NCBI RefSeq assembly: GCF_010367435.1
Contig: NZ_WJWY01000023.1
Coordinates: 1 to 34,408 of the forward strand
Source of the DNA: Fusobacterium sp. IOR10
Lineage (GTDB): Bacteria > Fusobacteriota > Fusobacteriia > Fusobacteriales > Fusobacteriaceae
Length of the DNA stretch: 34,408 nucleotides
Reading direction: 5' to 3'
Shown: positions 15,811-24,371 of the stretch, in pieces
Position numbering within the stretch: the first letter of the stretch is position 1
Layout of the letters: each line of letters begins with the position of its first letter
Notes under the pieces: generated by a model
The model's database searches: none
What the model was told of the DNA's origin: nothing
What the model saw: only the letters and a program-made list of their open reading frames with translations
Made by a program: the position numbers and the translations under genes

Positions 15811-17469
15811 CTATTTATAAAGTAATTCCTTTGCATGCTCTGATACTGCCTCAGTTATATTTTCCCCTGCTAGCATCCTTGAAATCTCTAGTATTCTTTC
15901 TTCTTCTGCTAATTTTCTTACAACTGCCACAGTTTTTTCATTGTATATTTTTTTCTCTATATAAAATTGTTCACTTGCTTTTGAAGCTATTACTGGAGAA
16001 TGGGTTATACATAGAACCTGAACATTTTCTCCTATTTGCTCTAATTTTTCAGCTATTTTTCTGACTGTTTCTCCTCCTACTCCTGTATCAATTTCATCAA
16101 AGATTAAAATAGGAATATTGTCCACCCTTGAGAAAATGACTTTTAGAGCTAACATTATTCTACTTACTTCTCCCCCTGAAGCTATTTTTTGAAGAGGTTT
16201 CAATTCTTGGCCAATATTTGTTGAAATAAATATCTCAACACTGTCTGAACCATTTCTAGACATTACTTCTTTAGGTTCTAATTTTATTTTTACATTTACA
16301 TTTTTCATGTTTAAAAACTCAAGCTCTTTTATCAATTCTTTTTCTATTATTTTTATATGTTTTTCTCTAAGTTCTCTAAGTTTTTTTGCATAAATCCAAT
16401 ACTTTTCTTTGTACTCACATCTTTTTTTTATTAAATTAGAAACTTTAAATTCATTTTCATCTAATTTATTTAATTTTTTTTCAATATCATTTTTAAAATT
16501 CAAAACATCTTCAATTGTTTTTCCATATTTATCCTTTAATCTCTTTAGTAAATCCAATCTTTCAATTACTTCTGAAAGTCTAGCTTCGTCAATATCTATT
16601 TCACTGTTTAGGTTTTCTATAGAACTAACACAATCATCTAATTCATAATAAATTCTCTCTATTTGTTCGTAAATATCTTCAAATTCTTTTCCATAGCTAG
16701 ATATTGTTTCTAGATTTTTTTTACAAGTATGTATTATACTTAGAGCATTTATTTCTTCATTTTTTAATCCTAATTCTGAGCTCATTAACTTTTCTTTAAT
16801 TTTTCCAGCATTAAAAAGTCTTTTATATTCCACTTGAAGTTCTTCATCTTCTCCTAAAGTTAACTGTGCATTATTTATCTCTTGCAATTGAAATTCATAA
16901 AATTCTTTTCGCTCAGCTAAATCTTTTTTGCTATCTTCAATATATTTAATTTTTTTATTAACTTCATTATATAAATTAAAGTTGTTTTCCAATTCTTCTC
17001 TAATTTCTATTGCTTCCTCTTCTGAAAATTTATCTATTAATTTAATATGATTTTCTTTATTCAAAAGCATTTGATGTGAATGTTGACCTACTATATCAAC
17101 TAGTGTTCTCATAATTTCTTTTAAAGATCCTAAAGAAATTCTAACTCCATTTACAAAAACCTTTGTTCTTCCTGTTCTTTCTATAATTCTTCTTATAATT
17201 ATTTCTTGATCTTCTACTTCTATTCCCAAATCCAATAGTTCTTTTTTTTGATTTTCATTAATACTAAAAATACCTTGAGCAACTAAAGGTTTATCTTCCG
17301 TCCCCAATATATCAACTTTAGTCTTTTCCCCTAGTAATAAGTTTACACCACTTAATATAATTGATTTTCCTGCTCCTGTTTCACCTGTTAAAGCAACTAA
17401 TCCACCACCTATTTCAATATCTAATTTTTCTATTATAGCCAAATTTTCTATTAAAAGTTCTTTTAACAT
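15811..17469 (-). CDS. recN: DNA repair protein RecN
   Basis: SMC-like ATPase that acts early in double-strand break repair and holds DNA ends or sisters together. The 552-residue protein has the N-terminal ABC half with Walker A GETGAGKS (29-36), a central antiparallel coiled coil (about 150-375), and the C-terminal half with signature ASGGEVSRIMLAL (from 430) and Walker B ILIFDEID (D458, E459), then the H-loop ITHSP. Length and order are normal. It overlaps the end of nadK by seven bases, a nadK-recN pairing common in bacteria, so translation is probably coupled. Confidence 0.96.
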   Translation of the reverse strand: MLKELLIENLAIIEKLDIEIGGGLVALTGETGAGKSIILSGVNLLLGEKTKVDILGTEDKPLVAQGIFSINENQKKELLDLGIEVEDQEIIIRRIIERTGRTKVFVNGVRISLGSLKEIMRTLVDIVGQHSHQMLLNKENHIKLIDKFSEEEAIEIREELENNFNLYNEVNKKIKYIEDSKKDLAERKEFYEFQLQEINNAQLTLGEDEELQVEYKRLFNAGKIKEKLMSSELGLKNEEINALSIIHTCKKNLETISSYGKEFEDIYEQIERIYYELDDCVSSIENLNSEIDIDEARLSEVIERLDLLKRLKDKYGKTIEDVLNFKNDIEKKLNKLDENEFKVSNLIKKRCEYKEKYWIYAKKLRELREKHIKIIEKELIKELEFLNMKNVNVKIKLEPKEVMSRNGSDSVEIFISTNIGQELKPLQKIASGGEVSRIMLALKVIFSRVDNIPILIFDEIDTGVGGETVRKIAEKLEQIGENVQVLCITHSPVIASKASEQFYIEKKIYNEKTVAVVRKLAEEERILEISRMLAGENITEAVSEHAKELLYK

Positions 17470-18266
17470 AAATTATCGCCCCACCTTAATTTTTCCTTTA
17501 AAACAGAATAATAATTTCTATTTTCATGTACAAATAAATTTAATGTTTTTTCTGAATATTCTATTTCAATTTCATCATCTTCTTCTATTTGCCTAATCAT
17601 TTCTCCATCTACAATTATAAAGCATCTATCATATCCTTTAACATGCTCTACTCTAATTTTTCTTTTAGAATCTATTACGATTGGTCTACTACTTAGATTG
17701 TGAGGAGCTATAGGAGTTATTAGAATGGCTTCTAGATAATGGGATAGTATTGGTCCCCCTGCTGAAAGAGAGTAGGCTGTTGACCCTGTAGGAGTTGCTA
17801 TTATCACTCCATCTCCTTTATATCTATTTATTTTATCTATATCACAAAATAAATCTAAAGATGTTAACCTTTTTCCCATTCCACCATTTGAAAAAACAAC
17901 TTCATTTAATGCATAAAATTTTTCTGAATTTATTTTTATTTCTAAAATTCCTCTTTTTTCAACTTTATAATTTCCATTTAAAAAACTTTGGCAAGCATCA
18001 ATAGCTTCTTCTAGTTTTGTTTCTGTTAAAAACCCCAAACTCCCAGCGTTTATTGCTATTGTTACTAAATTTTTTTTTATTATTTCCTTAGCAGCTCTAA
18101 GTAAAGTTCCGTCTCCACCAATAACTATTGCAAAATCAGCCTCTAGGATTTTTTCTGAAGATAAAATTAAAACCTTATTTTTTTTAAAAAAATTTGTTAT
18201 TTGTTTGTATGCTTCTATAGCTTTTCTTTTATCCTTATTATAGAATATTACACATTTTTTTTTCAT
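17463..18266 (-). CDS. nadK: NAD kinase
   Basis: Phosphorylates NAD to NADP, using ATP or polyphosphate. The 267-residue protein has the catalytic GGDGT (50-54), the NAGSLGFLTE segment (73-82), the NE pair (121-122) and PTGSTAYSLSAGGP (159-172), all hallmark motifs of the family. AAGGGG lies about six bases before the ATG. It follows the envC-like gene by nine bases and overlaps recN, so it belongs to the ftsX-to-era transcript. Confidence 0.96.
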   Translation of the reverse strand: MKKKCVIFYNKDKRKAIEAYKQITNFFKKNKVLILSSEKILEADFAIVIGGDGTLLRAAKEIIKKNLVTIAINAGSLGFLTETKLEEAIDACQSFLNGNYKVEKRGILEIKINSEKFYALNEVVFSNGGMGKRLTSLDLFCDIDKINRYKGDGVIIATPTGSTAYSLSAGGPILSHYLEAILITPIAPHNLSSRPIVIDSKRKIRVEHVKGYDRCFIIVDGEMIRQIEEDDEIEIEYSEKTLNLFVHENRNYYSVLKEKLRWGDNLC

Positions 18267-18275
18267 ACTAACCCC

Positions 18276-19373
18276 TTATTTTAAAAAATTCATAGGATTT
18301 ATAGGTTTTAAATTCATTCTAATTTCATAATATAAATTTGGTACTTTATTAATTGAATAACCTAATATACCTATCCCTTCACCTTGAACAACCTTTTGAT
18401 TTTGGACTACTTTAGAAGATATTAGATTTCCATAAACACCTATAGTATTATAACCATAGTCTACCATTATAACTTTTCCTAACCCTTGAATTTTACCAGA
18501 ATAAATTATTTCTCCTTTAAAGGACGCCCTTACAATATTTCCTAATTTTCCTCTCATTTCTATTCCATTACTTGAAATAGATTTTGTTTTAGGATCATTA
18601 AAATTCATAACAACCTTCCCATTTGTAAGGGGATATACTGCCCTTCCTAGTTTAGAAACAGCTGTTGAATACTTAACTGTTCCAACATTTTTTATTCTAG
18701 AATTAATTATATTTTCTATTTCTTTTTCTATTCTTTTTTTCTGTTTCTCCAGTGTTGAAATTTTATTAATATGAGATTTCTTTTCTTGTTCTAATTGTTT
18801 TATTAATTTATTTTTTTGATATTGTTTCTTTGAGATTTGATTCTTTTTTAAATTTAACGAATTTTTTAATTTTGCTAGTTTAATTTTTTCCTTTTCTATG
18901 TTAGCTTTAACTTCTTTTATGTCATGAGTTACATCTTTTATTTTTGTCATTCTATTTAAATCGTTATACAATATTTTAGAAAATTGTCTTTTTAATATTC
19001 CTTCTTCTTCGAAAGATAGTTTAGACTCTTTTCTCCTATTCCAGGCTATTATCTTAGCATCAAATTCTGATTTTTTTCTTTGAAGTTCATTTGAAGAAAA
19101 CTTTAAATTTGTTTCTCCATAATCAATATTTTTCATAATTGATTTAATTTCCAATTCAATTTCATTTCTCTCTTTTAAAATTTCTGAAATTTCTTTTTTT
19201 ATTTCTTTGATTTGCTCAGTAACTGTTTTTTTAGTGTTATCTATAACTTCAATTCTTTCATGTTTAACTTTAATTTCATTGTTTAACTTTTTTATTTTTT
19301 CTTTCATTTGATTAACATTTGAATTTCCAAATGATAATATTGAAACTAAAAAATAAAGTAATACTATTCTCAT
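18276..19373 (-). CDS. EnvC-like murein hydrolase activator (coiled coil plus degenerate LytM domain)
   Basis: The 365-residue protein has a signal peptide (about 1-18), a long coiled coil (about 20-225) and a C-terminal LytM/M23 fold (about 242-365). The zinc ligands of active M23 peptidases are gone: the His and Asp of HxGID read S268 and E272, the HxH histidine reads N316 in VYGNL, and the last one reads Tyr in NLYYEI. EnvC in Proteobacteria is likewise inactive and activates cell-wall amidases when its coiled coil is pulled by FtsX. The ATG overlaps the ftsX stop (ATGA), so the two are coupled, as expected for partners. No amidase gene lies nearby. Confidence 0.88.
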   Translation of the reverse strand: MRIVLLYFLVSILSFGNSNVNQMKEKIKKLNNEIKVKHERIEVIDNTKKTVTEQIKEIKKEISEILKERNEIELEIKSIMKNIDYGETNLKFSSNELQRKKSEFDAKIIAWNRRKESKLSFEEEGILKRQFSKILYNDLNRMTKIKDVTHDIKEVKANIEKEKIKLAKLKNSLNLKKNQISKKQYQKNKLIKQLEQEKKSHINKISTLEKQKKRIEKEIENIINSRIKNVGTVKYSTAVSKLGRAVYPLTNGKVVMNFNDPKTKSISSNGIEMRGKLGNIVRASFKGEIIYSGKIQGLGKVIMVDYGYNTIGVYGNLISSKVVQNQKVVQGEGIGILGYSINKVPNLYYEIRMNLKPINPMNFLK

Positions 19374-20200
19374 AAAATTTCACTCTTCTTTACTGGAAAT
19401 TTCCAAACAATTATAATTAAAATAAGCACTAAAAAGCTTTGAATATAAAGAACTTGAAATAAGCTCAATATGTTAATATTCTTATTTAAATTTAATATAT
19501 ACTGTCTTAAAATAAAGTATAAGTTAAAATAAATTGCTGTTCCACTTAAAATTCCCAAAGTGAATTGTAATACATTTATATTTTTTGCTCTTATTTTTAT
19601 CCTTGAACCACTTTTACCATTTATTATCATTGCTAAATAATCACTTTGAATTTGTAAAGATACTATAAAATATAATATTATTAATGAAAATAAACTTCCT
19701 GCAACAAATATATTTTTCATTAATTTATAGAGTTTTGACAGAGAATTTATTTCTTCTGAGTAACTTCCATTTATAAAATATTCCTTTATTCTTTTATCCT
19801 CATCTAAAATATTTTGTATTTTTTCTAAAGAAGAATTATTATTAAAATATATTCTCATTGAATCTGGAAGTGGATTTTCCCCTCTAGGAATAACAATTCC
19901 CAGGTTACTCTGTAAATTTTTAAAAGCAATATAGCTATCCATATAAATAACTTTTTTTATTTCTGGGATATTAAGTAAATATTTTTCAATATCTCCCTTT
20001 TCCTTTGTGGAAATATTATTTTGAAGTTCAGCTGAAACAAAATTAACATTCTTTAATTTATTTAACTGATAATTTGAATTTAGTATTCCTGAAATAAAAA
20101 AATTAAAAAGAATAGAAACTAAAATAATGCTAAAAAAACTTTTTTTTATATCTGTATAAATTTTTGATTTTTTATGTACTTTTTCTAATTTTTTAAACAT
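19370..20200 (-). CDS. ftsX: Cell-division protein FtsX
   Basis: The 276-residue membrane protein has the FtsX layout: a cytoplasmic tip, TM1 (about 22-40), a large outside loop (about 41-160) carrying the family motif ENPLPDS (108-114), then three helices (about 163-183, 210-232, 247-267). With the ATPase FtsE it forms an ABC-like complex at the septum that activates peptidoglycan hydrolases through EnvC. FtsE is not encoded next to it. The start at 20200 is chosen because AAGGAAG precedes it; a possible upstream start at 20239 has no site. It begins the downstream gene block, 25 bp after a hairpin that ends the transketolase genes. Confidence 0.9.
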   Translation of the reverse strand: MFKKLEKVHKKSKIYTDIKKSFFSIILVSILFNFFISGILNSNYQLNKLKNVNFVSAELQNNISTKEKGDIEKYLLNIPEIKKVIYMDSYIAFKNLQSNLGIVIPRGENPLPDSMRIYFNNNSSLEKIQNILDEDKRIKEYFINGSYSEEINSLSKLYKLMKNIFVAGSLFSLIILYFIVSLQIQSDYLAMIINGKSGSRIKIRAKNINVLQFTLGILSGTAIYFNLYFILRQYILNLNKNINILSLFQVLYIQSFLVLILIIIVWKFPVKKSEIL

Positions 20201-20225
20201 AATTTCTTCCTTCCATTCAATATTA

Positions 20226-20261
20226 TTAAATAGAGGCAAAATAAAATTTGCCTCTATTTAA
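20226..20261 (-). terminator. Hairpin between the transketolase genes and ftsX
   Basis: A perfect 15-bp stem (20226-20240 with 20247-20261, core AGAGGCAAA/TTTGCCTCT) with a six-base loop, just past the transketolase stop codon. On the minus strand the 3' side is A/T-rich but lacks a long U-run, so termination may be partial. I see no clear separate promoter for ftsX in the 25 bp that follow. Confidence 0.75.
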
Positions 20262-20270
20262 TGTAATTAC

Positions 20271-21197
20271 TTATAGATTTTCTTTTATTACAGAAACTAA
20301 TTTCTTAGAAGTTAATTCATACTTTTCTAATAATTCTGCCCCTGTTCCACTTTGTCCAAATCTATCATAAATTCCAACTTTTTTTATTTTTGTTGGGTGT
20401 ACTTCTGATAAAAATTCTGAAACAGCTGAACCTAATCCACCAATAACAGAATGTTCCTCTGCAGTAACTATAAATTTAGTTTCTTTTGCTGCTTTTAATA
20501 TTGTTTCACCATCTAAAGGTTTTATAGTCCCAGCATTTATAACTCTTACTGAAATTCCTTCAGCTTTTAATACTTCTGCTGCTTCTAAAGCTTCTGCTAC
20601 CATAAGACCTGTAGCCACTATTGTCACATCTGTTCCTTCTTTTATTGTATTAGCTATTCCTATTTGGAAATCATAATTTTCATCAAATAAAACTGGAACT
20701 CCTAATCTTCCCATTCTTATATAAACAGGACCTTCATATTCTGCTGCTGCATATACCATTTTTTTTGTTTCAACTGCATCTGCTGGACATAATACTACCA
20801 TTCCAGGTATAACTCTCATTAAAGCAATGTCTTCTATAGATTGATGTGATCCACCATCTTCTCCAACTGAAATTCCTGCATGAGTTGGTGCAATTTTAAC
20901 ATTTAATTTAGGATATGCCACTGTATTTCTAATTTGTTCAAAAGCTCTTCCTGCTTCAAATACTGCAAATGTTGATGCAAAAACAACTTTTCCACATGTT
21001 GCAACCCCTGCTGAAGTTCCTATTAAATCTGCTTCTGCAATCCCAACATTTATATGTCTTTCTGGGAAAGACTTTTTAAATATACTAGTTTTTGTTGATC
21101 CAGATAAATCTGCATCTAGTACTACTACATCTTTATTTATTTTTCCTAATTCGGCTAAAGCTTCTCCATAAGCTTCTCTTGTCGCCTTTTTTACCAT
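20271..21197 (-). CDS. Transketolase, C-terminal subunit
   Basis: Forms, with the N-terminal subunit encoded just upstream, a split transketolase of the non-oxidative pentose phosphate pathway. The 308-residue protein has the pyrimidine-binding domain with the conserved glutamate in INVGIAEADL (49-58), EDGGSHQ (113-119), and the C-terminal domain with EEHSVIGGLGSAV. The start at 21197 follows AAGGGGG; an upstream in-frame extension to 21278 reads back into the partner gene and has no family match. The 11-bp gap suggests balanced co-translation of both halves. Its TPP glutamate lies here while the GDG motif is on the other subunit. Confidence 0.95.
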   Translation of the reverse strand: MVKKATREAYGEALAELGKINKDVVVLDADLSGSTKTSIFKKSFPERHINVGIAEADLIGTSAGVATCGKVVFASTFAVFEAGRAFEQIRNTVAYPKLNVKIAPTHAGISVGEDGGSHQSIEDIALMRVIPGMVVLCPADAVETKKMVYAAAEYEGPVYIRMGRLGVPVLFDENYDFQIGIANTIKEGTDVTIVATGLMVAEALEAAEVLKAEGISVRVINAGTIKPLDGETILKAAKETKFIVTAEEHSVIGGLGSAVSEFLSEVHPTKIKKVGIYDRFGQSGTGAELLEKYELTSKKLVSVIKENL

Positions 21198-21208
21198 TGT
21201 TATCCCCC

Positions 21209-22024
21209 TTATTTGTTTAGTTCTTCTAAAGCTTGCACTTCTTGCTCTTTTGTAGGCGCTTTTCCATGGAATCCACATACGTTTTCCATAAATGAAACTC
21301 CCTTACCTTTAGTTGTTCTAGCAATTACAACAGTTGGTTTATTTTTAACTGTTTTAGCTTCATCTAAAGCACATATTATTTCATCAAAATTATGTCCATT
21401 TATTTCTATAACATGCCATCCAAAAGATTTCCATTTATCAGTTAAAGGTTCTACTCCCATTACTTTGTCTACATTTCCGTCAATTTGAAGATTATTACTA
21501 TCTACAAAAGCACATACATTGTCAAGTTTGTAGTGTGCTGCTGTCATTGCAGCTTCCCAAATTTGACCTTCTTGTTGTTCTCCATCTCCCATAACAACAT
21601 ATACTCTATAATCATCTTTGAATATCTTTCCATTTAATGCCATTCCATTTGCAACAGAAAGACCTTGTCCCAATGATCCAGTTGAAATTTCAACTCCTGG
21701 AACTTTTTTCATATCTGGATGACCTTGTAATATAGAACCATATTGTCTTAATGTCATAAGGATTTCTTTATCAAAGTAACCTTTTTCTGCAAGTACAGCA
21801 TATAATGCTGGAGCAGCATGACCTTTAGATAATACAAATCTATCTCTTCCCTCCATTTTTGGGTTTTTAGGGTCAACATTCATTTCGTGGAAATATAATG
21901 TAGTTAAAATGTCAGTTGCTGACAATGACCCTCCTGGATGTCCAGAATTTGCTTTGGTGATCATTTTAATAATGTCTTGTCTTATTGCCTTTGCTTTTGT
22001 TGATAAAAGATTAATATCCTTCAT
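21209..22024 (-). CDS. Transketolase, N-terminal subunit
   Basis: The 271-residue thiamine-diphosphate-binding half of the split enzyme. Motifs visible: SGHPGG (27-32), SKGHA (66-70), the TPP diphosphate/metal motif [13 protein letters not shown] starting at 146 with the closing DSNN (175-178), and a C-terminal [10 protein letters not shown] loop. The start at 22024 follows AAAGGAG; a TTG at 22039 is less likely. Split transketolases are common in Fusobacteria, clostridia and archaea. It uses xylulose 5-phosphate supplied by Rpe, encoded at 2457-3098. Confidence 0.95.
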   Translation of the reverse strand: MKDINLLSTKAKAIRQDIIKMITKANSGHPGGSLSATDILTTLYFHEMNVDPKNPKMEGRDRFVLSKGHAAPALYAVLAEKGYFDKEILMTLRQYGSILQGHPDMKKVPGVEISTGSLGQGLSVANGMALNGKIFKDDYRVYVVMGDGEQQEGQIWEAAMTAAHYKLDNVCAFVDSNNLQIDGNVDKVMGVEPLTDKWKSFGWHVIEINGHNFDEIICALDEAKTVKNKPTVVIARTTKGKGVSFMENVCGFHGKAPTKEQEVQALEELNK

Positions 22025-22056
22025 TGTTTCTCCTTTCAATTTATATTTATAAAATA

Positions 22057-22671
22057 TTATTTTATTTTATAACTTAACCCATTCATGAAACTAGAATCTT
22101 TTAATTTAGAATTTATATTTCTATAAATCTTTTTATTAAACTTTTCATATTTCAAATTACCAAAAAATAAAAATATTACCAAAAATAAAATAAGCGGTCT
22201 AAATAATTTAGATTCTTTTTTTGTACTTTTTAATATATATATTAAAGATAATATTAATAAATAAACATATTCTTCTGTTGAAGAACTTAATTTAATAACA
22301 ATATAGATGCATATCATTATAGAAATAAACATTAAAATTTTAGATGTATCTTTCCTCAACTCTTTATCTACAACAGGTACGTGTAACAAAGCTCCTCTTG
22401 CCCAGCCCTTTGGGAAAAAATCAAAAATTAAATGAACTCCAACTGCACAGGAAAATCCCATGATAAACATTCTAAACAAATAACTTTCATCATTCTTATA
22501 AAGACTTAAAAGAAAAAATATGATTATAGGACTGTGAGTTAGAATATTTCTATGTTTTAATTTAAGTTTAAAATCCCAATCTGGAAATTTTATTCCTATT
22601 AAAAAAGCACTAAATGAAACAATAATACCTGTCATTCCTATATTCTCTATGTTCCTCAGTATAATTTCCAT
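22057..22671 (-). CDS. DUF457/YdjM-type membrane protein, putative metal-dependent hydrolase
   Basis: The 204-residue protein has about five or six hydrophobic helices. It carries the conserved polar motifs of the DUF457 membrane-bound hydrolase family: PDWD (30-33), HRNILTHS (40-47) and GVHLIFD (78-84). These probably bind metal at the membrane face; substrates are unknown. The start ATG at 22671 is chosen because GAGG lies six bases upstream; the in-frame GTG at 22683 has no site. The C-terminal third is basic and A/T-rich with little recognisable text. It precedes the transketolase pair by 32 bp and is probably co-transcribed with it. Confidence 0.75.
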   Translation of the reverse strand: MEIILRNIENIGMTGIIVSFSAFLIGIKFPDWDFKLKLKHRNILTHSPIIIFFLLSLYKNDESYLFRMFIMGFSCAVGVHLIFDFFPKGWARGALLHVPVVDKELRKDTSKILMFISIMICIYIVIKLSSSTEEYVYLLILSLIYILKSTKKESKLFRPLILFLVIFLFFGNLKYEKFNKKIYRNINSKLKDSSFMNGLSYKIK

Positions 22672-22762
22672 GTATTTCCTCACTATTTAATCATATAAAT
22701 ATATTCTACTATATTTTCTAAAAAAAATCACTATTTTAATATACTTTTAATTAAAAGTTATA

Positions 22763-22800
22763 ATAAAAAAAATCTCCAGTAATTATTTACTAGAGATTTT
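22763..22800 (-). terminator. Rho-independent terminator after nusB
   Basis: On the minus strand the arms AAAATCTC (22793-22800) and GAGATTTT (22769-22776) pair, with five more inner pairs after one mismatch, followed by a run of eight T. It starts five bases past the nusB stop and ends the acc operon. Confidence 0.9.
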
Positions 22801-22804
22801 AATC

Positions 22805-23200
22805 CTATAAAATCTTAGCTAAAACTCCATTTAAAAATTCATATGACTTAGCATCTCCATATTTCTTAGCTAATTCCACAATTTCATTGATAACTATTTC
22901 TTTTGGGGTTTTTTCAAACATTAGTTCATAAACTGCTGATTTAAGAAGAGCTCTTTCAATAACTCCTATTCTATCATAACTCCAACCTTCCATCTTTAAA
23001 GATAGTTCATTTAGAATTTCTTCGTTATGTTCTTCTATTCCTTTAACATTTTTTTCAATAAACTCTCTTTCTTTTTCATTAATTTTTTTTCCATCTTCTC
23101 TTGTAATATAATTAGAATAAATGTCAACTAATGATTCCTCTTTGATTTCTGCTTCAAATATAATCTTAAATAAATCTTCCCTTGCTGCTCTTCTGCTCAT
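22805..23200 (-). CDS. nusB: Transcription antitermination factor NusB
   Basis: The 131-residue all-helical protein begins SRRAAREDLFKIIFEAE and holds the family segment ERALLKSAVYELMFEKTPKEIVINEIVELAKKYGDAKSYEFLNGVL. NusB with S10 (NusE) binds boxA RNA and keeps polymerase processive on rRNA operons. AAGGGG precedes the ATG. It is the last gene of the acc-asp23 operon, the same place as nusB (yqhZ) behind accBC-yqhY in Bacillus. Confidence 0.95.
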   Translation of the reverse strand: MSRRAAREDLFKIIFEAEIKEESLVDIYSNYITREDGKKINEKEREFIEKNVKGIEEHNEEILNELSLKMEGWSYDRIGVIERALLKSAVYELMFEKTPKEIVINEIVELAKKYGDAKSYEFLNGVLAKIL

Positions 23201-23211
23201 CTCTTCCCCTT

Positions 23212-23421
23212 TTATTTCTTAAATCTTTCTAATATATTGCTGAAACAATTTCTAATTTCTTCATTATCACTTACTATATAGCCTAAACCTGTTAGGAATA
23301 TAATAAATATTGTGGAAAAAAATCCAAAAACAAGAACTAAAATTGCTATAATAAAACCAATGATAGCTCCTAAAGCTTTTCTTTTATTTTCCATTATCAA
23401 GATAATAAAATCATCTAACAT
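23212..23421 (-). CDS. Small integral membrane protein, DUF2273
   Basis: This 69-residue protein has two hydrophobic helices (about 17-32 and 34-50) split by a short FGFF turn. A basic ENKRKALGA stretch precedes the first helix, and the acidic-to-basic tail ends in ERFKK. This is the DUF2273 pattern, usually encoded with AmaP and Asp23. GAGG lies a few bases before the ATG at 23421; an internal ATG at residue 10 has no site. Its likely role is in the membrane-bound Asp23 complex, by genetic association only. Confidence 0.85.
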   Translation of the reverse strand: MLDDFIILIMENKRKALGAIIGFIIAILVLVFGFFSTIFIIFLTGLGYIVSDNEEIRNCFSNILERFKK

Positions 23422-23438
23422 ACAGCCTCACCTCTTAC

Positions 23439-23945
23439 TTAATTCTCTTTTACCTTTAATGAAACTTTTTTTATTTTAATTTCTATTGTTTCTATATCTA
23501 ATTCCAATTTATCTTGTATTTCTGATTTTATTTTTCTTTGTAATTCTTCACTTTTTTCAGCTATACTTCTATTTGTTATCATATCCAAATTAATTAATAT
23601 ATAATGTTTTTTTCTTCTTTTCCCACATATAATCTTTGTATTTTTTATTTCTTTATCAGTTGATAATATTTCCTTTATAACTCCCTTTATAGAATCTAAA
23701 GAAATATTAACAGTTCCTAGATCACTTTTTATTATATATCCCTCTTCTTTTTTAAATAAAGAAATAAATTTTATAATAATTATAAATATGTATGTTACTG
23801 AAACTGCTAAAATGAGCATGTTTCTTGAAAATATATCATCTTGAAAAGCAATTAAATACTTAGGAATAAAAACATAAACTATACCTAAAGAAGCTAATAC
23901 AAGCATCCCTACCCAAGCTATAAAAAATAAAAACTTTTTAAACAT
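23439..23945 (-). CDS. amaP: Asp23 membrane anchor, AmaP-like
   Basis: The 168-residue protein has two N-terminal transmembrane helices (about 5-30 and 42-64) and a cytoplasmic Asp23-like domain (about 75-165, with VNISLDSIKGVIKEIL and the closing VSLKVKEN). In Staphylococcus aureus, AmaP holds Asp23 at the membrane. Asp23 is encoded 17 bp upstream and DUF2273 17 bp downstream, the same trio as in staphylococci. Identity is by layout and neighbourhood; a pairwise match with Staphylococcus was not run. Confidence 0.88.
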   Translation of the reverse strand: MFKKFLFFIAWVGMLVLASLGIVYVFIPKYLIAFQDDIFSRNMLILAVSVTYIFIIIIKFISLFKKEEGYIIKSDLGTVNISLDSIKGVIKEILSTDKEIKNTKIICGKRRKKHYILINLDMITNRSIAEKSEELQRKIKSEIQDKLELDIETIEIKIKKVSLKVKEN

Positions 23946-23962
23946 AAAATCACATCCCCTTT

Positions 23963-24328
23963 TTATGCATTTTCTTCTGGAATCTCAACAATTTCTTCTA
24001 TCTTTATATCTTGAATAAATACATTCACTTCAACTACTGCTAAAGCTGTTAATTCAGATACAGCTTTTAATACTGCCTCTTGAACATTTTTAGCAACATC
24101 AGAAATATGATATCCATATTTTATTATTATATAAGCATCTATGCTACATTCTTTTTCTCCAACTTCAACTTTTACTCCTGTTGTTGTTCTTTTCTTACCT
24201 AACATTTTGCTAACTTCTCCAGCTACTCCTCCTGCTAATTTGTAAACTCCATCAACATCCTCAGCAGCTTTAGCTGCAATAGTTCTAACCACATCATCTG
24301 CTATTTTTATATTTCCTAAGTTGCTCAT
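23963..24328 (-). CDS. Asp23/Gls24-family (YqhY-like) envelope protein
   Basis: This 121-residue protein has the DUF322 fold: IKIADDVVRTIAAKAAEDVDGV (with the conserved Asp-Gly), GVKVEVGEKECSIDAYIII and a YGYHISDVAKNVQEAV helix, closing with VNVFIQDIKIEE. Asp23 proteins form a cytoplasmic sheet under the membrane. The Bacillus paralogue YqhY sits in the accB-accC-yqhY-nusB locus, where its loss is tolerated only with acc mutations, linking the family to acetyl-CoA carboxylase control. The same order is seen here, with AmaP and DUF2273 inserted. AGGGGG precedes the ATG, and accC ends 43 bp upstream. Confidence 0.93.
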   Translation of the reverse strand: MSNLGNIKIADDVVRTIAAKAAEDVDGVYKLAGGVAGEVSKMLGKKRTTTGVKVEVGEKECSIDAYIIIKYGYHISDVAKNVQEAVLKAVSELTALAVVEVNVFIQDIKIEEIVEIPEENA

Positions 24329-24371
24329 AATAATAAACCCCCTTCTGTAAATTTAAATTAATATACTACTA

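Noticed and set aside
22672..22762. Promoter for the DUF457-transketolase genes
   Set aside because: Several A/T-rich -10-like strings occur, but none has a convincing -35 at 16-18 bp, so no site is listed.
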